From assembly GCA_945883435.1 (NCBI GenBank), contig CAMCXK010000014.1, forward strand, positions 1-48,499: a stretch of 48,499 bases of DNA, read 5' to 3'. The position numbers and the translations under genes are program-made. The notes under the pieces were generated by a model that was not told the origin of the DNA, did no database searches, and was given only the letters and a program-made list of their open reading frames with translations. This document shows, piece by piece, positions 10,712 to 19,318 of the stretch. The DNA is from Chthoniobacter flavus. Lineage in GTDB: Bacteria > Verrucomicrobiota > Verrucomicrobiia > Chthoniobacterales > Terrimicrobiaceae. Numbering within the stretch: the first letter of the stretch is position 1; every line of letters starts with the position of its first letter.

Positions 10712-11857
10712 ATGATCAAAAAAATCTTCGCCAAAGTCCGCGTTACCAACAGCATTTTTCTCATTGGAACATTCGCCGTCACCTGCACCGCGGTTCCATT
10801 CTATATCTGGCAACACGGCCTGGATGTGTTCCAGGTTTCGCTGTTTCTATTCTTTTTCGTGTCGACCGGCATGAGCATCACGCTGGGCTACCACCGCTTG
10901 TTTTCGCATTTGACGTTTCAAGCGAGTCCGCTCGTCAAACTTTACACCCTGCTTTTCGGGGCGGCGGCCTTCGAAGGGTCGGCATTGGCGTGGTCGGCCG
11001 ACCACCGGCGCCACCATAAATTCGTGGATCACGACGACGACCCCTATGACATTTCCCGCGGTCTTTTTCATGCCCACATCGGCTGGTTGCTCTTCCGCCG
11101 CGGGCCCGACACGCCATTGACATGGGTGCGCGACCTCCAAAAAGACCGTCTGGCCTGGTGGCAGCACCGGTTCTACGTGCCGCTGGCCATTGGAATGGGC
11201 TTTGTTTTGCCGACGCTTGTCGGATGGCTCTACGGAGGAGCCGTGGCCGCTCTCGGGGCGCTTCTGATTTCGGGCTTCGCCCGCACGGTGGCTGTTCACC
11301 ACGTCACATTTTGCATCAATTCGCTCTGCCACTGGATCGGCGACCGCCCGTATTCGAGCAAATGCTCGGCCCGCGACAGTTTTCTCATGGCCGTTTTCAC
11401 CTTCGGCGAGGGCTACCACAACTTCCACCACGAGTTTCAACACGATTACCGGAATGGCGTGAAACCATGGCAGTTCGACCCCACCAAGTGGACCATCTGG
11501 CTTCTTGAAAAAGTCGGCATGGTGCGAAACCTCCGGACCGTGCCGGAAGAGAAAATCCTGAAAGCCCAAATCGCCGAGCAGGAGCTCCAGATGGATGCCC
11601 ACATGAAGGCCCATGCCGCCTCGATTACTGAATCCTGCCAGCAACTTCTGGCCACCGCCCGCCAGCGCATGGATGAAGCGCTCCTCCGCTGGGAGGAACT
11701 TCTGGTGGAATATCGCGCCGCCGCCGCCGGGCAGCAGGAGATCTCACGGCGCGAAATGGCCGAACTCCGCGAGCGCCTCCAAGAGGCTTACGAACAGTTC
11801 CGCGAATCTCTCCAAACCTGGAAATCCACTTGGCGCAGCCTCCCGGTCGCCTGCTGA
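10712..11857 (+). CDS. Membrane fatty-acid (acyl-CoA) desaturase with coiled-coil tail
   Basis: A 381-residue di-iron membrane desaturase of the stearoyl-CoA delta-9 type. The three histidine boxes are complete: HRLFSH (61-66), HRRHH (98-102) and HNFHH (236-240), with hydrophobic helices at ~12-32, ~40-58, ~72-92, ~155-175 and ~178-200. The enzyme introduces a double bond in fatty acyl chains and so tunes membrane fluidity. Residues ~280-375 form an unusual hydrophilic, heptad-like coiled coil (for example EMAELRERLQEAYEQF) beyond the usual C terminus. ATG 10712 was preferred over an upstream in-frame start at 10658 because the conserved domain begins there. Confidence 0.88.
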   Translation: MIKKIFAKVRVTNSIFLIGTFAVTCTAVPFYIWQHGLDVFQVSLFLFFFVSTGMSITLGYHRLFSHLTFQASPLVKLYTLLFGAAAFEGSALAWSADHRRHHKFVDHDDDPYDISRGLFHAHIGWLLFRRGPDTPLTWVRDLQKDRLAWWQHRFYVPLAIGMGFVLPTLVGWLYGGAVAALGALLISGFARTVAVHHVTFCINSLCHWIGDRPYSSKCSARDSFLMAVFTFGEGYHNFHHEFQHDYRNGVKPWQFDPTKWTIWLLEKVGMVRNLRTVPEEKILKAQIAEQELQMDAHMKAHAASITESCQQLLATARQRMDEALLRWEELLVEYRAAAAGQQEISRREMAELRERLQEAYEQFRESLQTWKSTWRSLPVAC

Positions 11858-11901
11858 AAATTCGAAGTTGATCGACCCGGCAGTGGTGCTTTGTTTGAAG
11901 C

Positions 11902-12846
11902 ATGCGCGCAGCACTCCCTCTGGCGGCAATCCTCCTGTGGCAATTCCCGGGCCCTTTGCGGGCTGAGTTGACGCTCCGCTCTCCGGTCGGCCCGCTGGAA
12001 CTGGACCAAGCCGGGGTGGTTTTGGAACTGTCGTCCCATTTCTCCGGCATCGCCGATGCCGCTGCCTTCGTGCGGGCGACGACCTCGTTTGGTCTATTGC
12101 ATATGGAACTTTTGGAATCCTCCGCTCCTGCAACCACGGCCAATTTCCTGAACTATGTCCGGGCGGGGGCCTATACCAACTCGGTGATCCACCGTTTGAT
12201 TCCAGGATTTGTCTGGCAAACTGGTGGCTACCAAGTTGCGAACAATACCCTGTTCCAGTCCCCGACCGATCCGCCAGTGGTCAACGAGTTCGGTGTTTCC
12301 AACACCCGTGGAACCGTGGCGATGGCGAAATTGGGGGGTGATCCGGACAGCGCCACCAGTCAGTGGTTTGTCAATCTGGGGGACAACCGCGCCAATCTTG
12401 ACAACCAGAACGGCGGATTCACGGTTTTCGCCAAAGTCTGGGACAATGATCTGCCAACTGTGGATCAGATCGCCTCGATCCCGACATACGATGTCACCAA
12501 TCTGGGACAGGATTGGCCGCTTCAAGACCTCCAACCCGGCCAACAGCAGGTGACCTTTGACAACCTGGTGTATGTATTCGGTATCGAAGAGGGCCCGTTG
12601 TTCGCGCTGAACCCGCGCACGGATTTGTTTTCCGCCTCTCTGGACAATGGCCGGCTGTCGATTTTTCCCACTGGCGAACACGGACTCTCCACCACCCTCA
12701 CGCTTTATGGATTCGACTCCACCGGCGGACTGGTGCGGGATGATTTTGTCGTCACGGCGGTTCCCGAGCCCTCGGCGATGCTTTTGCTGGTTGGCGCACT
12801 GGGGTTCATGTGGCGGGGCGCCTGCCCGCGCCGGGCCTTGGATTGA
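11902..12846 (+). CDS. Secreted cyclophilin-type peptidyl-prolyl isomerase with PEP-CTERM signal
   Basis: A 314-residue precursor. Residues 1-21 are a signal peptide; ~60-225 is a cyclophilin domain with VIHRLIPGFVWQTGGY (His97, Arg98 of the active site), NTRGTVAMA and SATSQWFVNLG. The C terminus carries VPEPSAMLLLVGALGFMWR (287-305) plus a basic tail, a classic PEP-CTERM sorting signal that an exosortase would recognise. The region 230-285 is a small beta-rich spacer. The protein would therefore be exported and processed at the envelope, possibly assisting folding of other surface proteins. No exosortase gene is in the window. Confidence 0.88.
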   Translation: MRAALPLAAILLWQFPGPLRAELTLRSPVGPLELDQAGVVLELSSHFSGIADAAAFVRATTSFGLLHMELLESSAPATTANFLNYVRAGAYTNSVIHRLIPGFVWQTGGYQVANNTLFQSPTDPPVVNEFGVSNTRGTVAMAKLGGDPDSATSQWFVNLGDNRANLDNQNGGFTVFAKVWDNDLPTVDQIASIPTYDVTNLGQDWPLQDLQPGQQQVTFDNLVYVFGIEEGPLFALNPRTDLFSASLDNGRLSIFPTGEHGLSTTLTLYGFDSTGGLVRDDFVVTAVPEPSAMLLLVGALGFMWRGACPRRALD

Positions 12847-12885
12847 AGCTGGCGGACGGCAACCGGTTTTGACAGGGTGATTCCC

Positions 12886-13320
12886 ATGAGCCGCAAATCC
12901 TCGTCTCCCACAAAAAAAGGTCTTCGACTTCTGGGCACTGCCTCGGCGTTGCCACAAGCTCCGTCGCGGGAGATTCTCGACACCTTCCTCAACGCCCACA
13001 ACGGCCGCCCGTATGTGATCCGGCTGGCCACCGAGGATTTCTCGTCCCTGTGTCCTGTGACCGGACAACCCGACTACGCGGAAATCACGATTGAATACAT
13101 CCCGGCGGCAAAGTGCGTCGAGACCAAGTCGCTGAAATACTATCTGGCCTCGTTCCGGAACACACCGGCCTTCAACGAGCAGATCGTGAACCGTATCCTC
13201 GACGACCTCGTGGCGGTTTGCGCCCCGGCCGAAATGGTGGTGGAGGGGGCCTTTGCCTCGCGGGGAGGCTTGTCCCTCACCGTCACCGCGAGCCACAGCG
13301 CGGAAGAGTCGGAGGATTGA
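12886..13320 (+). CDS. queF: NADPH-dependent 7-cyano-7-deazaguanine reductase
   Basis: A 144-residue unimodular (type I) QueF. It reduces preQ0 to preQ1 in queuosine biosynthesis for tRNA wobble modification. Catalytic Cys56 lies in SSLCPVTGQPDYA with Asp63 nearby, and the QueF motif ETKSLKYY spans 79-86. An AGGGTGA ribosome-binding site precedes ATG 12886 at a good distance, which decides against an in-frame GTG at 12877. No other que genes are adjacent. It ends 7 bp from the convergent FUSC gene. Confidence 0.95.
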   Translation: MSRKSSSPTKKGLRLLGTASALPQAPSREILDTFLNAHNGRPYVIRLATEDFSSLCPVTGQPDYAEITIEYIPAAKCVETKSLKYYLASFRNTPAFNEQIVNRILDDLVAVCAPAEMVVEGAFASRGGLSLTVTASHSAEESED

Positions 13321-13327
13321 CCCTGGA

Positions 13328-15523
13328 TCAAAGAGAGACGTCGCCCAGATAATCGGTCAAGTGCAGCTCCCTCGCCTCTCCGAGCGCCTTTTGCAAAAGC
13401 AGCAGTGCCGCGCGGAACCTTGCCCCGAGCCCAAGAAAAACGATCGCTTTCGCGGGAGCCACATCGTTCGCCAGCACATGGGCATGGATGCGCTGATACC
13501 ATTCGTCGCACAGGCCCAGCCCCCTCTCGATTTCCAACGTGAGATCCGCCGGACGCGCGCCCCGGCGAAAGGAGGTCTCGAGCGCTCCGAGACCGTCCAG
13601 AAAGATCGCCTTGCTGTCCGCGATCGATTCGCCGACTTCGGCATCCAGATCGTGCGGAAGAAGGGGCCGCAAGCGTCCCACGCACAGAGCCAACTCGCCT
13701 CCCAAGTCCTGCAAGGTCTGGACAAACCGCCCCAATCGGGCTGCCTCCTCCGGCGGCAACGAGGGGCCGGCCATGACCCCGATCAATTTCCGCGCCTTGG
13801 CGGGAAAAAGACCATGCGCCGTCCGCTTCCACAGCGGCAGCCGGTCCATGCCCGCCTCCACCGATTCTTTGAGAACCTGCGCAAAGTCGCATACCCCCCG
13901 CTGCAGGTTTTTCTGGGGCAACACGGGCCAGAAAAGGCGCTGGATCAAAGCGGATAAAACAAATCCGAGGATCAGTCCGTTGAATAGCCCGACGATATCC
14001 ACAAACGCCACCGGCTTCTGCGCGTTCAATCCCACCACCGACACGAGCATCATGAACGACGCGGTGATCGGCACCGTCACCCCGCCACTCCCCACAAACC
14101 AATACCCGAACAAAAATGCCCAGGCCGCCATCAAAATGTTCAAAACCGCGTAACTCGCCATCAACGGGGTGGCTGCCAGCAGCGCCACACACAATCCAAT
14201 GGCCCCCACACCGAAAAAAACCGAGTAGCGCATGGCTGTCTGGTCGCCGGTTTCGTCGGGGCTTTGCGCGTTGAGGGCGGTGAATGTGTAAACGCAGAGC
14301 AACATGAGCGCGCCGCCGGGCATATCGAGCCAGTTTTCGAGCACCAAGGCGATCACGCAGCCCAGAGCGGACCGCAGGCCCCGGAAAATCCACTCCGGGC
14401 CGGGCCATGCCGGAGCCAGCGCCATTCGATCTTCGGCGCCAAGCGAACCCGCGGGGGCCCGCTCGATGTCGTCGATCTGTATGAGCACATCGCGAAGTTC
14501 CGAGAGGGCGAGCAAGTGGGCCGAGAGGGCCATCCATCCCCCGGGTGGCACTTGGGCGGCCTCCTGGCTTCCCCGCAGGGACAGCAAGCCCTCATCCAGT
14601 TGCGCGAAGAGCTTCTCCGCATCGCTCCGCCACTCCGCGGGTAGGCAACCGTTTGTGTGCAATCCCTCCCAGCCCGAGGCCAGCAACACTCCCAACCGGG
14701 ACACGACCTCCTTTACTGCGCTTCGATACGGCTCCGGGGCGGGTTCGTAGCGCTGGAACGACCTCAAAAGCGAGGCTCCGCGCGAGACTTTGTCGATCAA
14801 CTCGGCATAACGCCCGATTTCCGTGCGGAAATCACGGCTTTCCATGCCGCCAAACCGCAGCAGGGATCGCAAGGTTGCGGAACGGCCGGGAAAGTCGGCC
14901 AGGCTTTGCGCGAGCCCGGTGTGCGCCTCGCTGAAATGCCGCACACCGAGCGGCGTAGCCGTCTTCAATTCGTCCAACGTGGATTTCAGCGCCTCTCGAA
15001 ACGACCGGTTGGCATAGCTCGGAAATACCGTGGTTTGAACCACCAAACTGACCACCACACCGAGTCCGACCTCCTCGACGCGCCACAACGCGGCCTGCCA
15101 CGCATTTTCCGGATTGGTTTGGCTGTTGGAAACGACCACCACAAATGTAAGCCCTGTCAGAAAAAATGCATACGGGGCCCGCGATTGGCCGAACATCGCG
15201 ACCGAAACGGCCAGCACCACAAACGTCACCGTCAGGTAAAGCCAGGGATCCTGCTGCAGCGCGCCGGTGGCCAGATACCCGAGCGCCCCGCCGGCAATCG
15301 TGCCCGCCACGCGGAAGACCGCCTTTTCCTGCACCGCGCCCACATAGCGCGCCATCAAAAGCATCAAGACCGTGAAAACCGACCAGGTCGGATGTTCCAG
15401 CCTCAGCACAAGAGCGAAAAAGAGCACGGCCACGAGCCCGATGGCCATTTGCAGGCCCATAACCGCCGCCGCCCGGTCGAACGACGGGGTCCAACGCGAC
15501 CAACGGGAACTCAAAGCCGGCAT
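13328..15523 (-). CDS. FUSC-family inner-membrane transporter (AaeB/YccS-like)
   Basis: A 731-residue membrane protein with duplicated architecture: a hydrophobic cluster at ~20-185, a cytoplasmic helical region at ~185-375, a second hydrophobic cluster at ~380-510 and a cytoplasmic C-terminal region to 731. The first cluster contains HPTWSVFTVLMLL and GTIAGGALGYL, typical of FUSC proteins such as the aromatic-acid exporter AaeB. ATG 15523 was taken as start; GTG 15529 is two codons upstream. It is divergent from a DUF1656 and an HlyD gene, the usual partners of this transporter type, across a 68-bp gap that likely holds both promoters. Confidence 0.87.
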   Translation of the reverse strand: MPALSSRWSRWTPSFDRAAAVMGLQMAIGLVAVLFFALVLRLEHPTWSVFTVLMLLMARYVGAVQEKAVFRVAGTIAGGALGYLATGALQQDPWLYLTVTFVVLAVSVAMFGQSRAPYAFFLTGLTFVVVVSNSQTNPENAWQAALWRVEEVGLGVVVSLVVQTTVFPSYANRSFREALKSTLDELKTATPLGVRHFSEAHTGLAQSLADFPGRSATLRSLLRFGGMESRDFRTEIGRYAELIDKVSRGASLLRSFQRYEPAPEPYRSAVKEVVSRLGVLLASGWEGLHTNGCLPAEWRSDAEKLFAQLDEGLLSLRGSQEAAQVPPGGWMALSAHLLALSELRDVLIQIDDIERAPAGSLGAEDRMALAPAWPGPEWIFRGLRSALGCVIALVLENWLDMPGGALMLLCVYTFTALNAQSPDETGDQTAMRYSVFFGVGAIGLCVALLAATPLMASYAVLNILMAAWAFLFGYWFVGSGGVTVPITASFMMLVSVVGLNAQKPVAFVDIVGLFNGLILGFVLSALIQRLFWPVLPQKNLQRGVCDFAQVLKESVEAGMDRLPLWKRTAHGLFPAKARKLIGVMAGPSLPPEEAARLGRFVQTLQDLGGELALCVGRLRPLLPHDLDAEVGESIADSKAIFLDGLGALETSFRRGARPADLTLEIERGLGLCDEWYQRIHAHVLANDVAPAKAIVFLGLGARFRAALLLLQKALGEARELHLTDYLGDVSL

Positions 15524-15591
15524 CCACACGCCGCGACACTACGGGCGCCCGCGGGCTTGCGTCCACGACAAAGCCGTGAAAAAACGTTGCC

Positions 15592-15807
15592 GTGCCCTTC
15601 CTCGCCGTCAATGCCGAGATTTTGATCGGAGACTTCCTTCTCCCGTGGGGAATGGTTGTAAGCGCGGCCGGATTTGTGGCCGCGTGGCTTTGCGTGCTGG
15701 GCATGGAACAACTCCGCCTCACCCGCTTCGTCGGCAACCTCCCGGTTTTTTTCATCGCCTTGGCCGTTCTTTTCGGATGCGCGATCGGGCTCGCTTTTTC
15801 ACCATGA
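15592..15807 (+). CDS. DUF1656 / AaeX-like small membrane protein
   Basis: A 71-residue protein with two hydrophobic spans (~17-37 and ~47-67) and the family opening AEILIGDFLLPW (residues 9-20). Such proteins accompany FUSC transporters and HlyD adaptors in aromatic-acid and multidrug efflux operons; their own role is not known. The start is GTG 15592. The stop overlaps the adaptor start (ATGA), so the two are translationally coupled. Confidence 0.75.
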   Translation: MPFLAVNAEILIGDFLLPWGMVVSAAGFVAAWLCVLGMEQLRLTRFVGNLPVFFIALAVLFGCAIGLAFSP

Positions 15808-16661
15808 ACCTTCACCAAACCAAACACGTCCTGACCGCCGTCGTGATCCTTCTCGCAGGAGCCGCCTCGCTGGGCATGTATGAACGATACACGACCAAGC
15901 CCTGGACGAGGGATGGTCAAGTCCGCGCAAACGTCGTCGGAGTCGCCTGCCGCGTCGCCGGTCCGATCGTTCAGATTCCGGTCCGCGACAACCAGCCGGT
16001 GAAAAAAGGCGATCTTCTTTTCGAGATCGATCCCTCCACCTACCAAGCCCAGGTTGAAAATTCCCAAGCCAAGCTTCTTCAGGCGCAGGCGGCGGAGGTC
16101 CAGGCCAATCAGGAACTCGCCCGTCAAACCCAGCTTTACCAAACGAAGGTGACCGATCTCCGGGACCTTCAAAACGCCCAGGATTCCTTTGCTGCCGCGC
16201 AGGCGAATACCGCCGCCGCCAAAGCCGACCTGGACTACGCCACCCTCAATCTCGGCTACACCAAAATCTTCGCTCCTGTGGACGGATACATCACCAACAT
16301 GAACACCTCGCCGGGAACCTATGTCTACGCCGGGCAACAACTCCTGGCCCTTGTGGATGCCAGTTCCTTCTGGGTCGCCGCCTACTTCAAGGAAACCCAA
16401 CTCCAGCACGTCCGCGAGGGCGGCGCGGCAAAAATCACCTTTATCGGCCGCGAAAACGAACCATTCGAGGGCCGCATCGAAAGCGTGGCCTGGGGCATTT
16501 TCGATCCCGACGGCTCGACTGTCGAACTTCTGCCAAAAGTCGACCAGACGATCGACTGGGTGCGTTTGCCCAACCGCTTCCCCGTGCGCATCCAGGTCAC
16601 TGGCACCCCGCCGATTCCGCTGCGCATTGGCCAGACGGTCTCGGTCGCCACCATTCACTGA
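15804..16661 (+). CDS. HlyD-family periplasmic adaptor (AaeA/EmrA-like)
   Basis: A 285-residue membrane-fusion protein: N-terminal anchor at ~8-27, first lipoyl half around 40-75 (RVAGPIVQIPVRDNQPVKKG), coiled-coil hairpin ~75-145 rich in Gln/Ala, second lipoyl half around 150-190 (YTKIFAPVDGYITNMNTSPG) and a beta-barrel domain after it. It should link the FUSC inner-membrane protein to an outer-membrane channel. The length is like AaeA (about 310). No TolC-type gene is in the window. Coupled to the DUF1656 gene by a 4-bp overlap. Confidence 0.9.
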   Translation: MNLHQTKHVLTAVVILLAGAASLGMYERYTTKPWTRDGQVRANVVGVACRVAGPIVQIPVRDNQPVKKGDLLFEIDPSTYQAQVENSQAKLLQAQAAEVQANQELARQTQLYQTKVTDLRDLQNAQDSFAAAQANTAAAKADLDYATLNLGYTKIFAPVDGYITNMNTSPGTYVYAGQQLLALVDASSFWVAAYFKETQLQHVREGGAAKITFIGRENEPFEGRIESVAWGIFDPDGSTVELLPKVDQTIDWVRLPNRFPVRIQVTGTPPIPLRIGQTVSVATIH

Positions 16662-16671
16662 CCCGCCCGCG

Positions 16672-17175
16672 ATGCCCACCGCCGCCCAGCCAGTTCTCGA
16701 TGAATCGAAAATTCTCATTTCCGACATCTCCCCGCTTTTGTTCGGCGGCATCATGCTGATTCTGATGATGACGACCCATGCGATTTTCACAGAAATCGTG
16801 GCCTACATCCGTGACCGGAGGATTGAACCCCTGATGGCCAAAAAGCGCGTCCTCGCCGCCCGCCCGTATCTCTATCTTTGCAATTTCCTTCTTTTAACCG
16901 CCCACCTCGCCGAGATCACCCTCTGGGCCTATGCCCTCTCTCTCACAGGACTGGTGCCGGATTTCCACAAGGCCCTTTTCTTCAGCGGGAGCACCTACAC
17001 GACCCTGGGCTACGGCAACGACATCATGCCGGAGGATTGGAACAGCGTCACCATGGTGATTGCGATCTCGGGAATGTTCACCATTGCCTGGACCACATCC
17101 TTCATCATGGGGCTTATCGGGCTGTTCCACAACCGCACCGTGACAGGGCCGGACAGGCCCGAAACCGGCCGCTGA
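16672..17175 (+). CDS. Small membrane protein with K+-channel-like pore loop
   Basis: A 167-residue protein with hydrophobic spans at ~20-45, ~65-92 and ~125-150. Before the last span lies TTLGYGN (110-116), which resembles the potassium-channel selectivity filter TxGYG with one extra residue (T-L-G-Y-G). Layout span, pore loop, span fits the Ion_trans_2 family. No RCK/TrkA-N regulatory domain follows. It starts 10 bp after the HlyD adaptor and probably shares its transcript. K+ conduction is inferred from the motif only. Confidence 0.65.
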   Translation: MPTAAQPVLDESKILISDISPLLFGGIMLILMMTTHAIFTEIVAYIRDRRIEPLMAKKRVLAARPYLYLCNFLLLTAHLAEITLWAYALSLTGLVPDFHKALFFSGSTYTTLGYGNDIMPEDWNSVTMVIAISGMFTIAWTTSFIMGLIGLFHNRTVTGPDRPETGR

Positions 17176-17243
17176 CCCCCCCACCCGGTCGGCTCCGAAA
17201 TTGCGGCATTCCGCGGGGGGAGGAATGTGGTAGCCTCGTTGCG

Positions 17244-19253
17244 ATGTCGAGATTCCGCCTGCAAGATTTGAACCCCGAGCAACTCCGCGCGGCCCGCCAC
17301 GACTCGGGTCCGTTGCTCATCCTCGCCGGTGCGGGAACGGGAAAAACCCGCACCATCGTCGCCCGCATCTCCTGCCTCGTCTCGGAGGGGGTCCCCCCCT
17401 CCCGCATCCTTGCAGTGACTTTCACCAACAAGGCCGCCCGCGAAATGAAAGAGCGGATCGCCGGCATGGTGGATTCCGAGCAGGCCCGTGAAATCACCGC
17501 CTCGACGTTCCATGCTCTCTGCGTCCGCATTCTCCGCGCGGATGCCGACCGCATCGGCTACAAAAACAACTTTTCCATTTTCGACGAAGGCGACCAGACG
17601 GGCCTGATTAAAAAAGTTATCGCCCGCGTGACAGCCCAGGATGAAAAAGTCGATCCGGGCCTCGCGAAGGCGATGATCAGCAAGGCCAAAAACAACGCGT
17701 GGTCGCCCCCGCCGGAGGACCAGTCTGTTCTGGGAGCCGTCTATGCCCGCTACCAGCGTGAGTTGAAAGCCATGAACGCAATGGATTTCGACGATCTGCT
17801 CGGCCAAAGCGTCCGCCTCCTGACCGAAAACCCCGATGTGCGATCCAAGTGGCAGGCCCGCTTCTCCCACATGATGGTGGACGAGTTCCAGGACACGAAC
17901 CGCCTGCAACTCGACCTCGTGGGCCTCCTGGCCTCCGGCAGCCCGCCCAATGTCTGCGTGGTGGGGGACGACGACCAGAGCATCTACGGTTGGCGCGGTG
18001 CCGAGATGTCCAACATCCTGGAGTTCGAATCGCACTTTCCCAATCCCGAGATCATCCGCCTGGAGCAAAACTACCGGAGCACGATGCCGATTTTGGCCAC
18101 TGCCAACCGCCTTATCAAAAACAACCCCCGCCGCCGCGTGAAAAACCTCTGGAGTTCCGTGCGGTCGGGCGATCCGGTCCACGTGGTGTCGATGCCGGAC
18201 GACAAAACGGAGGCGGAATTCGTCGTGGGCGAGGCGGGAGCGATCCGCAACGCCCACAACCTGCCCTGGGAGCACTTTGCCGTGATCTACCGCATGAACG
18301 CCCAGTCGCGCCTGCTGGAGGAAAACCTCCGCCGCATGAAAATCCCCTACCGCCTGGTGGGCGGGAAAAGTTTTTTCGACCGCCGCGAAGTGAAGGATGT
18401 TCTGGCGACCATCTCGTGTCTGGTGAACCCGCAGGATGACAATGCGCTCCTCCGCATCATCAACACTCCGCCGCGGGGCATCGGTCCCTCGACGGTGGAG
18501 GTTGCGCTGGAAATCAGCGCCCGCGACAACAAAAGTCTTTTCGACACTCTCACCGCGCCGGAATTCGCCGATCACACGACCCGCAAGACCGCGGAGGCGA
18601 TCCGCCGCTTTGCCGAGGACGTTGCCGCCACGCGCATCTACCTCCTCACCCCGCAGGCCAATGCCTCTGCCCTTGTCATGCGCTTCCTGACCGACTCGGG
18701 ATATTTCGACGATCTCAAGCGCTCGTGCAAAACCCCCGAGGAGTCGCTCAACCGCGAGGCCGGGGTGCGCGAGATTCTCAACGCCCTGGCGGCCCACCAA
18801 AGCCGACGCGCAGGCGATCTCCAGGATTTTCTCGACGAACTCAGCCTCAACCGCGAACGCGAGGAGGACAAAAAGGACCAGGCTGCAGGCCTCACGCTCA
18901 TCACCCTCCACGCCGCCAAGGGACTCGAGTTTCCCCATGTGTTCCTCATCGGCGCCGAGGACGGTCTCCTGCCCCACGAGCGCTCGAAAACCGAGGGCAC
19001 TGTGGACGAGGAGCGCCGGCTCTTCTACGTGGGCATCACCCGTGCCATGAAATCCCTCACAATCACCCACTGCCGCCAGCGCCTGAAATTCGGCTCCGCC
19101 TCGCATTGCCGCCCGAGCCCGTTTCTCCGGGAAATCGAGGGCGAGGAGGTGGTCTCGGAATCCTACGAGCAGATCGCAGCCCGGCCGGCCAGCGCCGAAG
19201 AGGCTGACGCCGCCTTTGCAAATCTCCTGGCGATGCTCAAAGAGGAGCCGTGA
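17244..19253 (+). CDS. UvrD/Rep/PcrA-type DNA helicase (superfamily 1A)
   Basis: A 669-residue ATP-dependent 3'-5' DNA helicase. Motifs in order: Q-motif region LNPEQLRAARH, Walker A GAGTGKT (~29-35), motif Ia AVTFTNKAAREMKERI, motif II VDEFQDTNR, motif III GDDDQSIYGWRGA, motif IV region LEQNYRS, motif V TLHAAKGLEFPHVFLIG and motif VI EERRLFYVGITRA. Length is close to E. coli Rep (673) and shorter than UvrD (720). It serves in repair or replication restart. ATG 17244 lies after an AGGAATGTGG stretch. Assignment between Rep, PcrA and UvrD is not attempted. Confidence 0.95.
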   Translation: MSRFRLQDLNPEQLRAARHDSGPLLILAGAGTGKTRTIVARISCLVSEGVPPSRILAVTFTNKAAREMKERIAGMVDSEQAREITASTFHALCVRILRADADRIGYKNNFSIFDEGDQTGLIKKVIARVTAQDEKVDPGLAKAMISKAKNNAWSPPPEDQSVLGAVYARYQRELKAMNAMDFDDLLGQSVRLLTENPDVRSKWQARFSHMMVDEFQDTNRLQLDLVGLLASGSPPNVCVVGDDDQSIYGWRGAEMSNILEFESHFPNPEIIRLEQNYRSTMPILATANRLIKNNPRRRVKNLWSSVRSGDPVHVVSMPDDKTEAEFVVGEAGAIRNAHNLPWEHFAVIYRMNAQSRLLEENLRRMKIPYRLVGGKSFFDRREVKDVLATISCLVNPQDDNALLRIINTPPRGIGPSTVEVALEISARDNKSLFDTLTAPEFADHTTRKTAEAIRRFAEDVAATRIYLLTPQANASALVMRFLTDSGYFDDLKRSCKTPEESLNREAGVREILNALAAHQSRRAGDLQDFLDELSLNREREEDKKDQAAGLTLITLHAAKGLEFPHVFLIGAEDGLLPHERSKTEGTVDEERRLFYVGITRAMKSLTITHCRQRLKFGSASHCRPSPFLREIEGEEVVSESYEQIAARPASAEEADAAFANLLAMLKEEP

Positions 19254-19318
19254 CCCCGCCGGGCACGCGGTCAATTTTCCCATTCCAGACAGCCTCCCGC
19301 CTGTGATTGATTGGAGCG

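Noticed and set aside
12094-14537. Two long minus-strand open frames across the cyclophilin, queF and FUSC regions
   Set aside because: They overlap genes with recognised motifs and give biased, motif-free translations.
15541-15591. Classical promoter pair for both divergent efflux genes
   Set aside because: No convincing -35/-10 pair or operator repeat was found in the short gap, though a promoter must be nearby.
14832-16790. 652-codon minus-strand open frame across the HlyD adaptor
   Set aside because: It is antisense to the adaptor and runs across the FUSC gene start; no family motifs.
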